Below, in pieces: positions 17,115 to 24,977 of a stretch of 59,039 nucleotides of DNA (position 1 is the first letter of the stretch; every line of letters starts with the position of its first letter). The notes below the pieces were generated by a model that did no database searches, was not told where the DNA came from, and saw nothing but the letters and a program-made list of their open reading frames with translations. Origin of the DNA: Succinivibrio faecicola (lineage in GTDB: Bacteria > Pseudomonadota > Gammaproteobacteria > Enterobacterales > Succinivibrionaceae); NCBI RefSeq assembly GCF_019448115.1, contig NZ_JAGFNY010000010.1, positions 1 through 59,039 on the forward strand. Reading direction: 5' to 3'. A program made the position numbers and the translations under genes.

Positions 17115-17822
17115 ATGAAGTTTCAAGCATTTAAATTTGTTTTTCCAAGAACTTTGCCAATTCTTACAGGATTCTGGTTTGTTGGTATTGCATACGGAAC
17201 ATATATGAATGTCGCAGGATTTTCATTTGTATATCCAATGCTTATGAGTCTTATTATTTTTGGTGGCTCACTGGAATTTATCTGTGTCAGTATGCTTTTA
17301 AGTACTTTCGCTCCATTAAGTGCTCTTGTGGTGGCGCTGGTAGTACAGGCAAGGCATCTGTTTTATGGAATTTCTATGCTTGATAAATATAGAGGACTTG
17401 GAATAAAGCGTTACTATCTTATTTATGGAATGTGCGATGAAACTTTTTCCATAAATTATACAAGTAAGGTCCCAGAGCATCTTGATAAAGGTTGGTGTTT
17501 CTTTTTTGTAACATTGTTAAACCATTTTTACTGGGTATCAGGCTCAGTTCTTGGAGGAATTTTAGGAGATTTTATTACATTTGACACAACAGGTCTTTGG
17601 TTTGTAATGGAAGCTCTTTTTGTAGTTATTTTTCTGGAGCAGTGGAAAAATGATGAGAAACATCAAAACGGTATTATTGGAATAGGTGTTACAGCACTTT
17701 GTCTTGTAACTCTTGGTAAGGATTCATTTTTACTTGCATCAATGATAATTATTTTTTCAATTCTGTCTTTACAGTACTTATATACAAGAAAAATGAAAGG
17801 AAGATTACTGCCAAATGGATAA
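17115..17822 (+). CDS. azlC: AzlC-family branched-chain amino acid exporter, large subunit
   Basis: A 235-residue inner-membrane protein with the AzlC pattern: an N-terminal PRTLPILTGFWFVGIAYG helix, FGGSLEF, and VVQARHLFYGISMLDKYRG. AzlC with AzlD exports branched-chain amino acids or analogues such as 4-azaleucine in Bacillus; the E. coli counterpart YgaZH exports valine. The ATG has no recognisable Shine-Dalgarno, and a possible -10 lies 9 bp upstream, so the mRNA may be nearly leaderless. The stop overlaps the azlD start by 8 nt. The substrate is inferred from family. Confidence 0.88.
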   Translation: MKFQAFKFVFPRTLPILTGFWFVGIAYGTYMNVAGFSFVYPMLMSLIIFGGSLEFICVSMLLSTFAPLSALVVALVVQARHLFYGISMLDKYRGLGIKRYYLIYGMCDETFSINYTSKVPEHLDKGWCFFFVTLLNHFYWVSGSVLGGILGDFITFDTTGLWFVMEALFVVIFLEQWKNDEKHQNGIIGIGVTALCLVTLGKDSFLLASMIIIFSILSLQYLYTRKMKGRLLPNG

Positions 17823-18153
17823 TTTAACTCTTACAGAGCAGTGCATAATTATAGGAATGTGTGCTGCAGGAACAATGATATGCAGATTTCTTCCATTTAT
17901 AATTTTTTCGAGAAATTCAAAGCTTCCGAATTTTATAGTATATCTAGGATCAGTTCTTCCTTTATCCGTGTTCGGAATGCTGCTTGTTTACTGCCTTAAA
18001 GATGTAGATCCTAGTGCTCCAGGTCACGGTGCTGCAGAAGTTATTGCAATAACTGTTACGGTTCTGGTACATATGTACAAAAGAAATATGATGCTATCTA
18101 TAGCACTTGGAACAATAATTTATATGATTGAGGTTCAGTTTATATTCAGATAA
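17815..18153 (+). CDS. azlD: AzlD-family exporter small subunit
   Basis: 112 residues, with four hydrophobic helices and the AzlD feature CRFLPFIIFSRNSKLPNFIVY, then LPLSVFGMLLVYCLKD. It forms the exporter with AzlC. The 8-nt overlap with azlC suggests coupled translation. The pair and the divergent regulator occupy the site where sspA is found in enteric genomes. Confidence 0.87.
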   Translation: MDNLTLTEQCIIIGMCAAGTMICRFLPFIIFSRNSKLPNFIVYLGSVLPLSVFGMLLVYCLKDVDPSAPGHGAAEVIAITVTVLVHMYKRNMMLSIALGTIIYMIEVQFIFR

Positions 18154-18227
18154 TTTTTTCTGCATGAGATCTATCAGGATAAGTTGGTTGATTATAATGT
18201 ATAATTGAAAAAAAACTGGAGATACAA

Positions 18228-18731
18228 ATGGCAGTTCGATTAAAAAGTTTGAAACCATATCTGTTTAATGCTTATTACAACTGGATTATTGAAAATGAAA
18301 TGACACCTCATATTCTGGTTAATGCAACCTATAAAGGAGTTATAGTTCCTGAAAGCTATATTACAGATGGTTCTATTATTCTAAGTTTGCTGCCATCATC
18401 TATAGATTCATTCCATGCATCTTCAAATGCGATATCTTTCAAGGCAAGATTTGCAGGAAAATCTGAGGATATATATGTTCCTTACTCAGCAATTGAACAG
18501 CTTATTGCAGTTGAAGCTCAGGCTGCTTTGCCAATTGGCAGAGCCTTAGAACAGCTAGACCTTGCACCTGAAGATGAAATATATCCAGATGAAGGTATAG
18601 TAAAAGATACTCCTGAATTTGAGATTGAAACAAAAGATTCAGAATCTGCCAGTGCAGAAAGTTTGCAGAAGAATAATGAAAAAGATCCTGAAGCTGACAA
18701 GAGCAAAGAGCCTGGTTTTGAGTTTGTTTAA
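18228..18731 (+). CDS. sspB: ClpXP specificity-enhancing factor SspB
   Basis: 167 residues. Residues 8-110 match the SspB fold: KPYLFNAYYNWIIENEMTPH, then VIVPESYITDGSIILSLLPSS and NAISFKARFAGKSEDIYVPYSAI. SspB binds ssrA-tagged proteins and delivers them to ClpXP. The remaining tail is acidic and unstructured. It ends in EPGFEFV instead of the basic hydrophobic ClpX-binding end seen in E. coli (close to LRVVK), so docking to ClpX may differ. Its distance from rpsI fits a broken rpsI-sspA-sspB cluster; sspA itself is absent here. Confidence 0.9.
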   Translation: MAVRLKSLKPYLFNAYYNWIIENEMTPHILVNATYKGVIVPESYITDGSIILSLLPSSIDSFHASSNAISFKARFAGKSEDIYVPYSAIEQLIAVEAQAALPIGRALEQLDLAPEDEIYPDEGIVKDTPEFEIETKDSESASAESLQKNNEKDPEADKSKEPGFEFV

Positions 18732-18751
18732 AAATAATCATATAAAAAAAC

Positions 18752-18779
18752 AAAAGAGCTGATAAATCAGCTCTTTTTT
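18752..18779. terminator. Bidirectional terminator between sspB and lpoA
   Basis: A perfect 12-bp stem (AAAAGAGCTGAT / ATCAGCTCTTTT) with a 2-nt gap in the tip (loop effectively 4-6 nt). It has T runs on the plus side and A runs on the other, and lies between convergent genes. Confidence 0.93.
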
Positions 18780-18798
18780 CAATATGCGAGTATTAGGA

Positions 18799-20562
18799 CT
18801 AGCGAAGCTTACCTAATTCAACCCACATTGGTGAAGTTTCAATTAAGCCATCCTGACCTAATGTAATATCACCTGTCAGACCATGAAGAACATCTTCACT
18901 GTTGTTTGCTAGCTGCTCAATGCTGTATGCAAAAGCAACACTGTCATATGCTGCAGCAAAGATCTTCTGAACCTGAGGATTTGCCTTAGGTAAAGATTTC
19001 ATGAAGCTTTCCTTTAACTGACTGTCAGTTAAGAGCCATGGCATATCGCCTAAAAGGGCACCTTTTAAAGCAAATTCAGATGAAGAATTGTTAAGTCCCA
19101 TATAGCTCTTGTCAGTTAGATAAATCTGAGCAGTTGCAGGAATAATTGGTTTTATTGAAACAGCATCATTAGTTGATGCATTCAGATATACAGCTTGAAC
19201 CTCTGAAAGAGGGCAGTTAGACAGTTCCTTCTTTGCATTTGATGCACTATTGTATAAACAGAAATTGCTTGTGAGTTTTGTTTTTGCAAATGTATGCTTG
19301 AATGCAGTTGCTGATCGTTTTGCATTCTGATCATTATTCTTGCTTATAACAACAGCAGACTGTTTCTGATCTGCAAAGATTTTTGATGCTGCAATAGAGC
19401 CTTCGTAGTTCGGGCCTAAATCAAAATACCACTGATTTACAGGACGAACTGTCTCTGACTCGTTAAATACGATTGAAGGAATTTTGATACCGGTATTATT
19501 TAAAGCGGTAACTTCAGGTTTTAGGATTGGTCCTAAAATCAGTTTTGTTCCGTTAGCTTTGAGGGTAGCAACTATCTGAGAAATGCTTTCTTTGTTGGTA
19601 TCATAGAAAACAACATTTGCCTTGATATTTCTATCCTTTAAAGCTGTAAGAATGCCAAGCTTTGCAGGTTCACCAACAGATGGTGCAAAACGGCCACTTA
19701 GAGGTAGGAGAACTGCTATTTTTGCATTCTCAGGAAGAGTAAAGATTGCTTTTGAATCTACATTTGCAATAGAGTTGCTTTCTTTTACATTATCCTGCTC
19801 ATCAACAGGTTCAATATGAACAACTTCTGTTACAGGATGATCTGAATATCGTTTTGCAAAATCATTTAAAAGATTCTGTTTTAATTCATCATTTGATGTT
19901 CTGCTGATAATTGAGTATTCATAGAAACCCTTATCGATCTCATTGTTTGATCTTGATAGAGCAGAAGCCAATGACTTTTCATCAATTGCACTTAAAATAG
20001 AAACTGACTTTTCAATGACTTTCTTTCTGTCATTTTTAGAATCAACAAGCTTTAATAGAGTTGCCTGATTCTTGAATGCATAAATACCGTTTTCTGGATT
20101 CTTTGTTTTCTGGAACTGTAAATTATTGATGTTTGAGTTCAGAATGAGGAAATAAGAAAGCGCCTGTCTTGGCAGAGCTTTGTAGTTAACATCCTTTAAG
20201 GTTGCAATGGCATCGTCAGTATAACCTTGCTTTGACTGCATCATTGCAAGAACAATTGATGCCTGATCTTTTTGCACATCGTTCTTTGCTTTTGAAAACA
20301 TTTCGTTGATGCTTTCATTTGCATGAGCGTAGTCACCTGCAACTATCTGAGATCTTGCAAGCAGAGTCAGTGCTTTAAACTGATCTTTTTCTTCAGAATT
20401 AGAATATAGTTTCTGATATTCCTGTACAGAAAGGTTTAGATTTCCAAATGCGTTGCTTGAAGCTAAAGTCCTTGTGGCAGTATCTGATGAACAGCCAGTA
20501 ATTGAACTGATACAAACTGCAGTGGCAAGGGCCATGCTTAAAATGGATTTTTTTGCTTTCAC
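18799..20562 (-). CDS. lpoA: Penicillin-binding protein activator LpoA
   Basis: A 587-residue outer-membrane lipoprotein. The signal peptide ends in a lipobox SSITGC with C24 as the lipidated residue. Residues 40-260 are a TPR-like helical domain, and the C-terminal part (from about 280, KIAVLLPLSGRFAPSVGEPAKLG) is a periplasmic-binding-protein-like domain. LpoA spans the periplasm and stimulates PBP1A. The start is GTG, 7 nt after AGGA. In E. coli lpoA is divergent from rsmI; here they are on the same strand and rnpB and a deaminase lie between. The yraN gene that usually follows is missing. Confidence 0.88.
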   Translation of the reverse strand: MKAKKSILSMALATAVCISSITGCSSDTATRTLASSNAFGNLNLSVQEYQKLYSNSEEKDQFKALTLLARSQIVAGDYAHANESINEMFSKAKNDVQKDQASIVLAMMQSKQGYTDDAIATLKDVNYKALPRQALSYFLILNSNINNLQFQKTKNPENGIYAFKNQATLLKLVDSKNDRKKVIEKSVSILSAIDEKSLASALSRSNNEIDKGFYEYSIISRTSNDELKQNLLNDFAKRYSDHPVTEVVHIEPVDEQDNVKESNSIANVDSKAIFTLPENAKIAVLLPLSGRFAPSVGEPAKLGILTALKDRNIKANVVFYDTNKESISQIVATLKANGTKLILGPILKPEVTALNNTGIKIPSIVFNESETVRPVNQWYFDLGPNYEGSIAASKIFADQKQSAVVISKNNDQNAKRSATAFKHTFAKTKLTSNFCLYNSASNAKKELSNCPLSEVQAVYLNASTNDAVSIKPIIPATAQIYLTDKSYMGLNNSSSEFALKGALLGDMPWLLTDSQLKESFMKSLPKANPQVQKIFAAAYDSVAFAYSIEQLANNSEDVLHGLTGDITLGQDGLIETSPMWVELGKLR

Positions 20563-20673
20563 AATATTTTCCTAAAAAACAATATAACTGCTTTATTTTA
20601 TCATAAAGTGAGTAAGCCGAGCTGATTTGTCAGCAAGATTGTAAAATTCAGAAAAAGTGAAGAGATATTGATA

Positions 20674-21047
20674 GTTGAGCCGACCTGTAAGCCGAGTTCT
20701 GTCCTGCAAAGCAGTGGCAATCATTCCTCTAGACTGACGATCGCTCGCCAGTTCAAGCAATCAACCCGCCTTCAGTCCGGACGAGACTATAGAAGGCCTA
20801 TTTGATCTTGCTCCAGGTGGAGTTTACATTGCCTCATACATTACTGTACAAGCGGTGAGCTCTTACCTCGCCATTTCACCCTTACCATTTCTGGCGGTAT
20901 CCTTTCTGTTGCACTGGTCATAAGCTTGCGCTCTCCAGGCGTTACCTGGCACCTTGTCCTATGGAGCTCGGACTTTCCTCCCCCTTGCGCGTATGCTTAC
21001 ATATCGTAAACACGTATGCAAGGCAGCGATTGCCCGGTCGACTCAAC
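20674..21047 (-). ncRNA. rnpB: RNase P RNA, bacterial class A
   Basis: A 374-nt RNA on the minus strand. The ends pair as helix P1 (GTTGAGTCGACC with GGTCGGCTCAAC, one wobble). It contains the universal GAGGAAAGTCCGAGCTCC block near the 5' end, CCAGGTAACGCCTGG, AACAGAAAGGATACCGCC and the 3' ACAGAACTCGGCTTACAGGTCGG. It is the catalytic RNA that matures tRNA 5' ends. Size and motifs match the 377-nt E. coli RNA. No clear intrinsic terminator follows; a 5-bp GCTGA/TCAGC hairpin at 20621-20634 lacks a T run. Confidence 0.97.
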
Positions 21048-21052
21048 GTAGT

Positions 21053-21061
21053 ATTCTACCA
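21053..21061 (-). promoter_or_regulatory. Extended -10 promoter of rnpB
   Basis: On the minus strand TGGTAGAAT (TGnTAGAAT) ends 5-6 nt before the predicted RNA 5' end. No good -35 is visible, which the extended -10 can compensate. Confidence 0.65.
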
Positions 21062-21195
21062 TAATGGTCTGAATTTTTTTTAATTCTTGAATATATTATT
21101 GCAATAAAAGCTAATGCATTTATTAGATGAGTCAACACTGAAAAATAATCTATACTACCTAATAGAACGTGAATAGTAAAAAAGCGGTATAGAAA

Positions 21196-21666
21196 ATGAT
21201 AGATTCAAAAATAATAGATAATGCTGTAAATCAGGCAAGAAAAACCATGAATAATGGAGAAGGCGGTCCTTTTGGTGCAGCCATAATCACAAAAGACGGA
21301 CAGATCTTTTATGCTTCAAATCAGGTTCTAAAAGAGCATGATCCTACAGCACATGCAGAGATTTGCTGTATTAGAAAAGCATGTAAGGCACTTAATACTC
21401 ACGATCTGAGTGGTTGTATTCTATACACGACCTGTCAGCCTTGTCCTATGTGTCTGTCAGCAATCATATGGTCAAATATAAAAGAGATATGGTATGGCTG
21501 TAATGCAGATGATGCTGATAAGGCTGGATTTAGAGATGCTTTCATCTATGAGTATATTGAAAAGAAGTGCAAAGACAGTTGTGTTCTTAAAATAACACAG
21601 ATAGACAGAGACAGAGCGAATGTACTTTTTGAAGAATACAAGAAAATGAGTGGAGAAATATACTAA
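21196..21666 (+). CDS. guaD: Guanine deaminase / nucleoside deaminase (CDA fold)
   Basis: A 156-residue zinc deaminase, the same length as B. subtilis GuaD. The zinc and proton-shuttle motifs are H53-A-E55 and P82-C83-P-M-C86. The segment ADKAGFRDAFIYEYI near the end corresponds to the domain-swapped C-terminus that distinguishes GuaD from tRNA adenosine deaminase TadA. It would convert guanine to xanthine. A possible TATACT -10 is at 21151-21156. A general nucleoside deaminase remains possible. Confidence 0.78.
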   Translation: MIDSKIIDNAVNQARKTMNNGEGGPFGAAIITKDGQIFYASNQVLKEHDPTAHAEICCIRKACKALNTHDLSGCILYTTCQPCPMCLSAIIWSNIKEIWYGCNADDADKAGFRDAFIYEYIEKKCKDSCVLKITQIDRDRANVLFEEYKKMSGEIY

Positions 21667-21689
21667 TACTGGAGTAAACCTATACAGAT

Positions 21690-21720
21690 ACAAAGAAGAT
21701 CCAAACGGATCTTCTTTTGT
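21690..21720. terminator. Bidirectional terminator between guaD and rsmI
   Basis: A 13-bp hairpin (ACAAAGAAGATCC / GGATCTTCTTTTGT with one extra T), loop AAAC, lies between convergent genes with T-rich tails on both strands. Confidence 0.9.
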
Positions 21721-21726
21721 CCTATG

Positions 21727-22563
21727 TTATTCATTTTTTAGGCTTAATGCGTAGTTGTACAGATCGTTTTTCTTCAGCCCTGTCAGTTTTGCAATTACCG
21801 CAGTAACCTGTTTTACAGGAGCAGTTCTGATAAGTTCACTGACTGCATCCTTAACATTTTCAGGGATATCAGTAATATCGTTTTTCAAAGATCCGATTGC
21901 TACAACAAATTCACCTTTTGTTCTATCAGGATCTTCTTTTAAAAATGCTGCGGCATCCTTTGCTTTGAGTCTGTAAAAAGACTCAAATGTTTTTGTCATT
22001 TCTCTACACAATGTAACATCATGCTCTGGAAGAATGCGGCCTACAACTTCCATTGTAGCGATGATTCTTCTTGGAGCTTCATAGAAAACACATGTATAGT
22101 CAGCATCTTTAAGAGAGCATACAGTTTCTTCAAGTTCCTTTTCCTTAACTGGGAAAAAGCCTCTGAACATGAATTTATCTGTTGGAAGAGCACTGGCCTC
22201 TAAAGCTGTAATCAGTGCACAAGGTCCTGGAAGTGGCACAACTTTAACATCAGCCTTTGCACAATGAGTAACGACCTTATATCCAGGATCGTTAATTAGC
22301 GGAGAGCCTGCATCTGAGATAAGCGCAACAATACCACCGTTTTTCACCTCACTGATGATAATCTGTGCTTTCTCTTCCTCATTATGATCATGACAGCTGA
22401 TCATTTTCTTTGAACTTATGCCAAGCTTGTCTAAGAGAATCTTTGAATGTCTTGTGTCTTCTGCTGCAATTAAGGTTGCATTCTTTAGAACATCGATTGC
22501 TCTTAAGGTTATATCATCAAGATTTCCAATAGGAGTTGGAACAATATAAAGTGCACTTTCCAT
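21727..22563 (-). CDS. rsmI: 16S rRNA 2'-O-ribose C1402 methyltransferase RsmI
   Basis: A tetrapyrrole-methylase-fold enzyme of 278 residues from the chosen start. Motifs: LYIVPTPIGNLDDITLRA at the N-terminus, AAEDTRHSKILL, ALISDAGSPLINDPGY and KGEFVVAIG near the end. It methylates C1402 in the ribosomal decoding centre together with RsmH, which is encoded in the divergent dcw cluster. The frame is open to an ATG at 22599, but that codon lies within a likely -10 (TATGAT at 22595-22600), so the ATG at 22563, directly before the conserved LYIVP, is preferred. Confidence 0.92.
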   Translation of the reverse strand: MESALYIVPTPIGNLDDITLRAIDVLKNATLIAAEDTRHSKILLDKLGISSKKMISCHDHNEEEKAQIIISEVKNGGIVALISDAGSPLINDPGYKVVTHCAKADVKVVPLPGPCALITALEASALPTDKFMFRGFFPVKEKELEETVCSLKDADYTCVFYEAPRRIIATMEVVGRILPEHDVTLCREMTKTFESFYRLKAKDAAAFLKEDPDRTKGEFVVAIGSLKNDITDIPENVKDAVSELIRTAPVKQVTAVIAKLTGLKKNDLYNYALSLKNE

Positions 22564-22594
22564 AACTGATACCGTAATTGATCTTACTGATACG

Positions 22595-22622
22595 ATCATA
22601 CTTTTTTATGAGGATTTTGCAA
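22595..22622 (-). promoter_or_regulatory. Promoter of rsmI
   Basis: On the minus strand TTGCAA, a 16-bp spacer and TATGAT. The -10 overlaps the upstream in-frame ATG of rsmI, which supports the shorter protein. Confidence 0.55.
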
Positions 22623-22884
22623 ATGTAGTTTTTTTTGCAAAGACAGTTTGTTTTAAACAGGTACAAAAAAAATGGAAACAAAAATTATGAATTTTTGGTC
22701 AAGTCACGTTTTTGTAAATATCTTCCTAATTCTTAGCTAATTATATTTGTGTAAGGAAAATTTCTTTTAATTTTAAGAAATTAGCTTAAAAAATTGTATA
22801 AAAATGGGATCTTTATCTAGTATATTCTTAGCAATAACTTATTGAAATATAATATATTTTCTTTTTAAATCCGTCTTTTAAAAC

Positions 22885-22913
22885 TTGAATTTTAGCTGTC
22901 TTATCTGTAAACT
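22885..22913 (+). promoter_or_regulatory. Candidate promoter of the dcw cluster (Pmra)
   Basis: TTGAAT (22885-22890), a 17-bp spacer and TAAACT (22908-22913), directly upstream of three MraZ-type boxes. The rest of the 320-bp region between rsmI and mraZ is AT-rich with no ORF. Confidence 0.5.
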
Positions 22914-22915
22914 TA

Positions 22916-22939
22916 TGGGAAAAAGTGGTAAAAGGTGGC
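22916..22939 (+). promoter_or_regulatory. MraZ operator: three TGG boxes in 10-bp phase
   Basis: TGGG at 22916, TGGT at 22926 and TGGC at 22936 repeat at exactly 10 bp. E. coli MraZ binds TGGGN direct repeats separated by 5 nt, which gives the same period. The boxes lie just after the candidate promoter and 30 bp before mraZ, so autorepression of the cluster is likely. Confidence 0.7.
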
Positions 22940-22968
22940 ATATAGTGTACCTTTAGGTTTGGCTTCAT

Positions 22969-23451
22969 ATGGATGACGGTGTATTTTTTTGCGGAACAAC
23001 AGAAATATCTTTAGATTCTAAAGGTAGACTTGCTGTGCCTGCAAGATACAGAAAATGCATTCAGGAAAATAATGAAGGTCAGCTGGTTGTCACCAGATCC
23101 CTTTTTGACAGATGTCTTTGGCTCTACAGAAAAGAACAGTTTGATGAGGTTACAGAATCCTTAGGCTCCTTACCAGTTCTAAGTGATCCAATATGCAGAA
23201 CAATACAGCGAGTAATATTAGGATCAGCAGTGTATCTGCAACTTGATTCTCAAGGCAGAATTCTGCTACCTCAAGAATTGAGAGCACTTTGTGGCATTGA
23301 AAAGAAAGTATTTTTAATTGGTTTGAACAATAAGTTCGAAATCAGGTCTGAAGAGAACTTTAAAGCATGTATTGCTGAGGATGAGAACAAGCTTAAAGCT
23401 GAACTTTCATCTCTTGAGACTCACAGCGTATTATCCGATCTCAGGTTGTAA
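22969..23451 (+). CDS. mraZ: Transcriptional regulator MraZ
   Basis: 160 residues with two AbrB-like halves, each carrying a DxxxR element: LDSKGRLAVPARYR near 16-29 and LDSQGRILLPQELR near 86-99. MraZ forms ring oligomers that bind the direct repeats before its own gene and represses the dcw cluster. It is the first gene of an unbroken run to ftsA. The N-terminus (MDDGVFFCG) is a few residues longer than in E. coli. Confidence 0.95.
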   Translation: MDDGVFFCGTTEISLDSKGRLAVPARYRKCIQENNEGQLVVTRSLFDRCLWLYRKEQFDEVTESLGSLPVLSDPICRTIQRVILGSAVYLQLDSQGRILLPQELRALCGIEKKVFLIGLNNKFEIRSEENFKACIAEDENKLKAELSSLETHSVLSDLRL

Positions 23452-23453
23452 CG

Positions 23454-24404
23454 ATGGCATTTTCACATATTCCGGTTTTATTAAATGAAGTCCTTGAAAA
23501 CATGAGAATCAAGGCTGATGGAATATATGTGGATGCAACATTCGGTAGAGGTGGACATTCAAAAGAAATACTAAAAAGATTAAATGAAAATGGAAGACTG
23601 TATGCCCTTGATCGTGATTTGACAGCAATAGAGGCTGCAGGAAACATAAAGGATGAACGTTTTTGTATCACCCACAGTCCGTTTTCTAGAATTAAAGAGG
23701 TATGTGAAGATCTTGGTATAGCAGGAAAAGTTGACGGTATTCTTATGGATATCGGAGTGTCATCTCCACAAATTGATGATCCTTCAAGAGGATTCTCATT
23801 TGAAAAGGATGGTCCGCTTGATATGCGTATGGACACGACCGCAAAACTTGATGCTAAAACCATTGTAAACACCTATTCAAAGCAGGATCTCTCCTATATT
23901 TTTAAGGTATACGGAGAGGAAAATTTTGCATCTAAGGTAGCCTCTGCAATTGTCCGCGAACGAGACAGAAAACCGTTTGAAACAACTCTTGAGTTATCAG
24001 AGTTTATAAAAAAGGTGATTGGTGGAAAGCCAACACCAAAACATAAAGCAACCCGTTGCTTCCAGGCTCTTCGCATAGCAGTAAATGCAGAGCTTGATGA
24101 ATTAAAAACTGCATTAGAAAACAGCATTGATGTTCTAAATGATGAAGGTAGGTTATGTGTGATTTCCTTCCATTCATTAGAGGACAGAATTGTAAAAACA
24201 TTTATAAAAGATAAGTCTCAGGGGCAGAAGGTTCCAAACGGATTACCTCTGACTTTTGAAGAAACAGAAAAAATGAGACTAGCTACAGCAAAAGTGGAGC
24301 CAGTAGGAGGAGCCATTAAGGCAACTTCAGAGGAAATATCTGCCAATGTCCGATCACGCAGTGCAACCTTGCGTGTCTGTCAGAGGCTTAAGAGGCTTCA
24401 ATAA
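23454..24404 (+). CDS. rsmH: 16S rRNA N4-methylcytosine C1402 methyltransferase RsmH (MraW)
   Basis: 316 residues. The SAM site is YVDATFGRGGHSKEIL, followed by ALDRD, the insertion domain and VISFHSLEDRIVKTF, a family signature. It adds the base methyl to C1402 of 16S rRNA, the nucleotide RsmI methylates on the ribose. It starts 2 nt after the mraZ stop and is the second gene of the dcw cluster. Confidence 0.97.
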   Translation: MAFSHIPVLLNEVLENMRIKADGIYVDATFGRGGHSKEILKRLNENGRLYALDRDLTAIEAAGNIKDERFCITHSPFSRIKEVCEDLGIAGKVDGILMDIGVSSPQIDDPSRGFSFEKDGPLDMRMDTTAKLDAKTIVNTYSKQDLSYIFKVYGEENFASKVASAIVRERDRKPFETTLELSEFIKKVIGGKPTPKHKATRCFQALRIAVNAELDELKTALENSIDVLNDEGRLCVISFHSLEDRIVKTFIKDKSQGQKVPNGLPLTFEETEKMRLATAKVEPVGGAIKATSEEISANVRSRSATLRVCQRLKRLQ

Positions 24405-24406
24405 AT

Positions 24407-24976
24407 ATGCAAAATTCAACTGCACTTAGAATAAACAGTACTCAACCAGTTGCAGGTAAAGACAAGGATGGTCAGTCTCAAAGACCACAGTTTGGTCGTA
24501 GGGCGAATCCTGATATTAAACCTGTTGTTCCTCAGGTAAACAGCCCTGAGGTTGAAACTCGTGTAGATGTTGAACAGATTATTCATGTAAGTGCGCCTTC
24601 ATTGTCTTTCAATACAGATAATGAAGTATCTTTGATTAGCTACGCATCTTTTCATCCTGAAAAGCAGATTAAATCTCCTAAGATTTTAAAGGAAGTATTT
24701 AAGGAATTTTCTAGAAATTTTGTAGCTTACGCTTTAATTATTGCTGTATCAGCTGTTTCAGTAATAAAAGTACATCAGGTTCAAAGAACTCGTGATCTTA
24801 CAATTCAATATAATGAGGTCAAGCGTTATAATGATACCCTGATGAGAGAGCAGCTGAATCTTCTTGCAACAAGAGAAAACTATACAGAGTATTCGATCAT
24901 CAGAAACAGAGCAATAAACAAGCTTGGTATGGTTGCAGTTAAGACAGAAGACGAAACAGTAATAGATTTAAGATAG
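24407..24976 (+). CDS. ftsL: Cell division protein FtsL (long N-terminus)
   Basis: 189 residues. A single membrane helix (about 107-124, FVAYALIIAVSAVSVIKV) is followed by a leucine-zipper-like periplasmic coil (YNEVKRYNDTLMREQLNLLATREN) and a short conserved end (NKLGMVAVKTED). FtsL with FtsB and FtsQ activates septal wall synthesis by FtsWI. The cytoplasmic part is about 105 residues, far longer than in the 121-residue E. coli protein, and rich in Gln, Pro and Asn. Position between rsmH and ftsI makes the identity secure. Confidence 0.92.
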   Translation: MQNSTALRINSTQPVAGKDKDGQSQRPQFGRRANPDIKPVVPQVNSPEVETRVDVEQIIHVSAPSLSFNTDNEVSLISYASFHPEKQIKSPKILKEVFKEFSRNFVAYALIIAVSAVSVIKVHQVQRTRDLTIQYNEVKRYNDTLMREQLNLLATRENYTEYSIIRNRAINKLGMVAVKTEDETVIDLR

Positions 24977-24977
24977 C

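Noticed and set aside
23441-23872. 143-codon minus-strand frame inside rsmH
   Set aside because: Antisense shadow of a clear RsmH gene.
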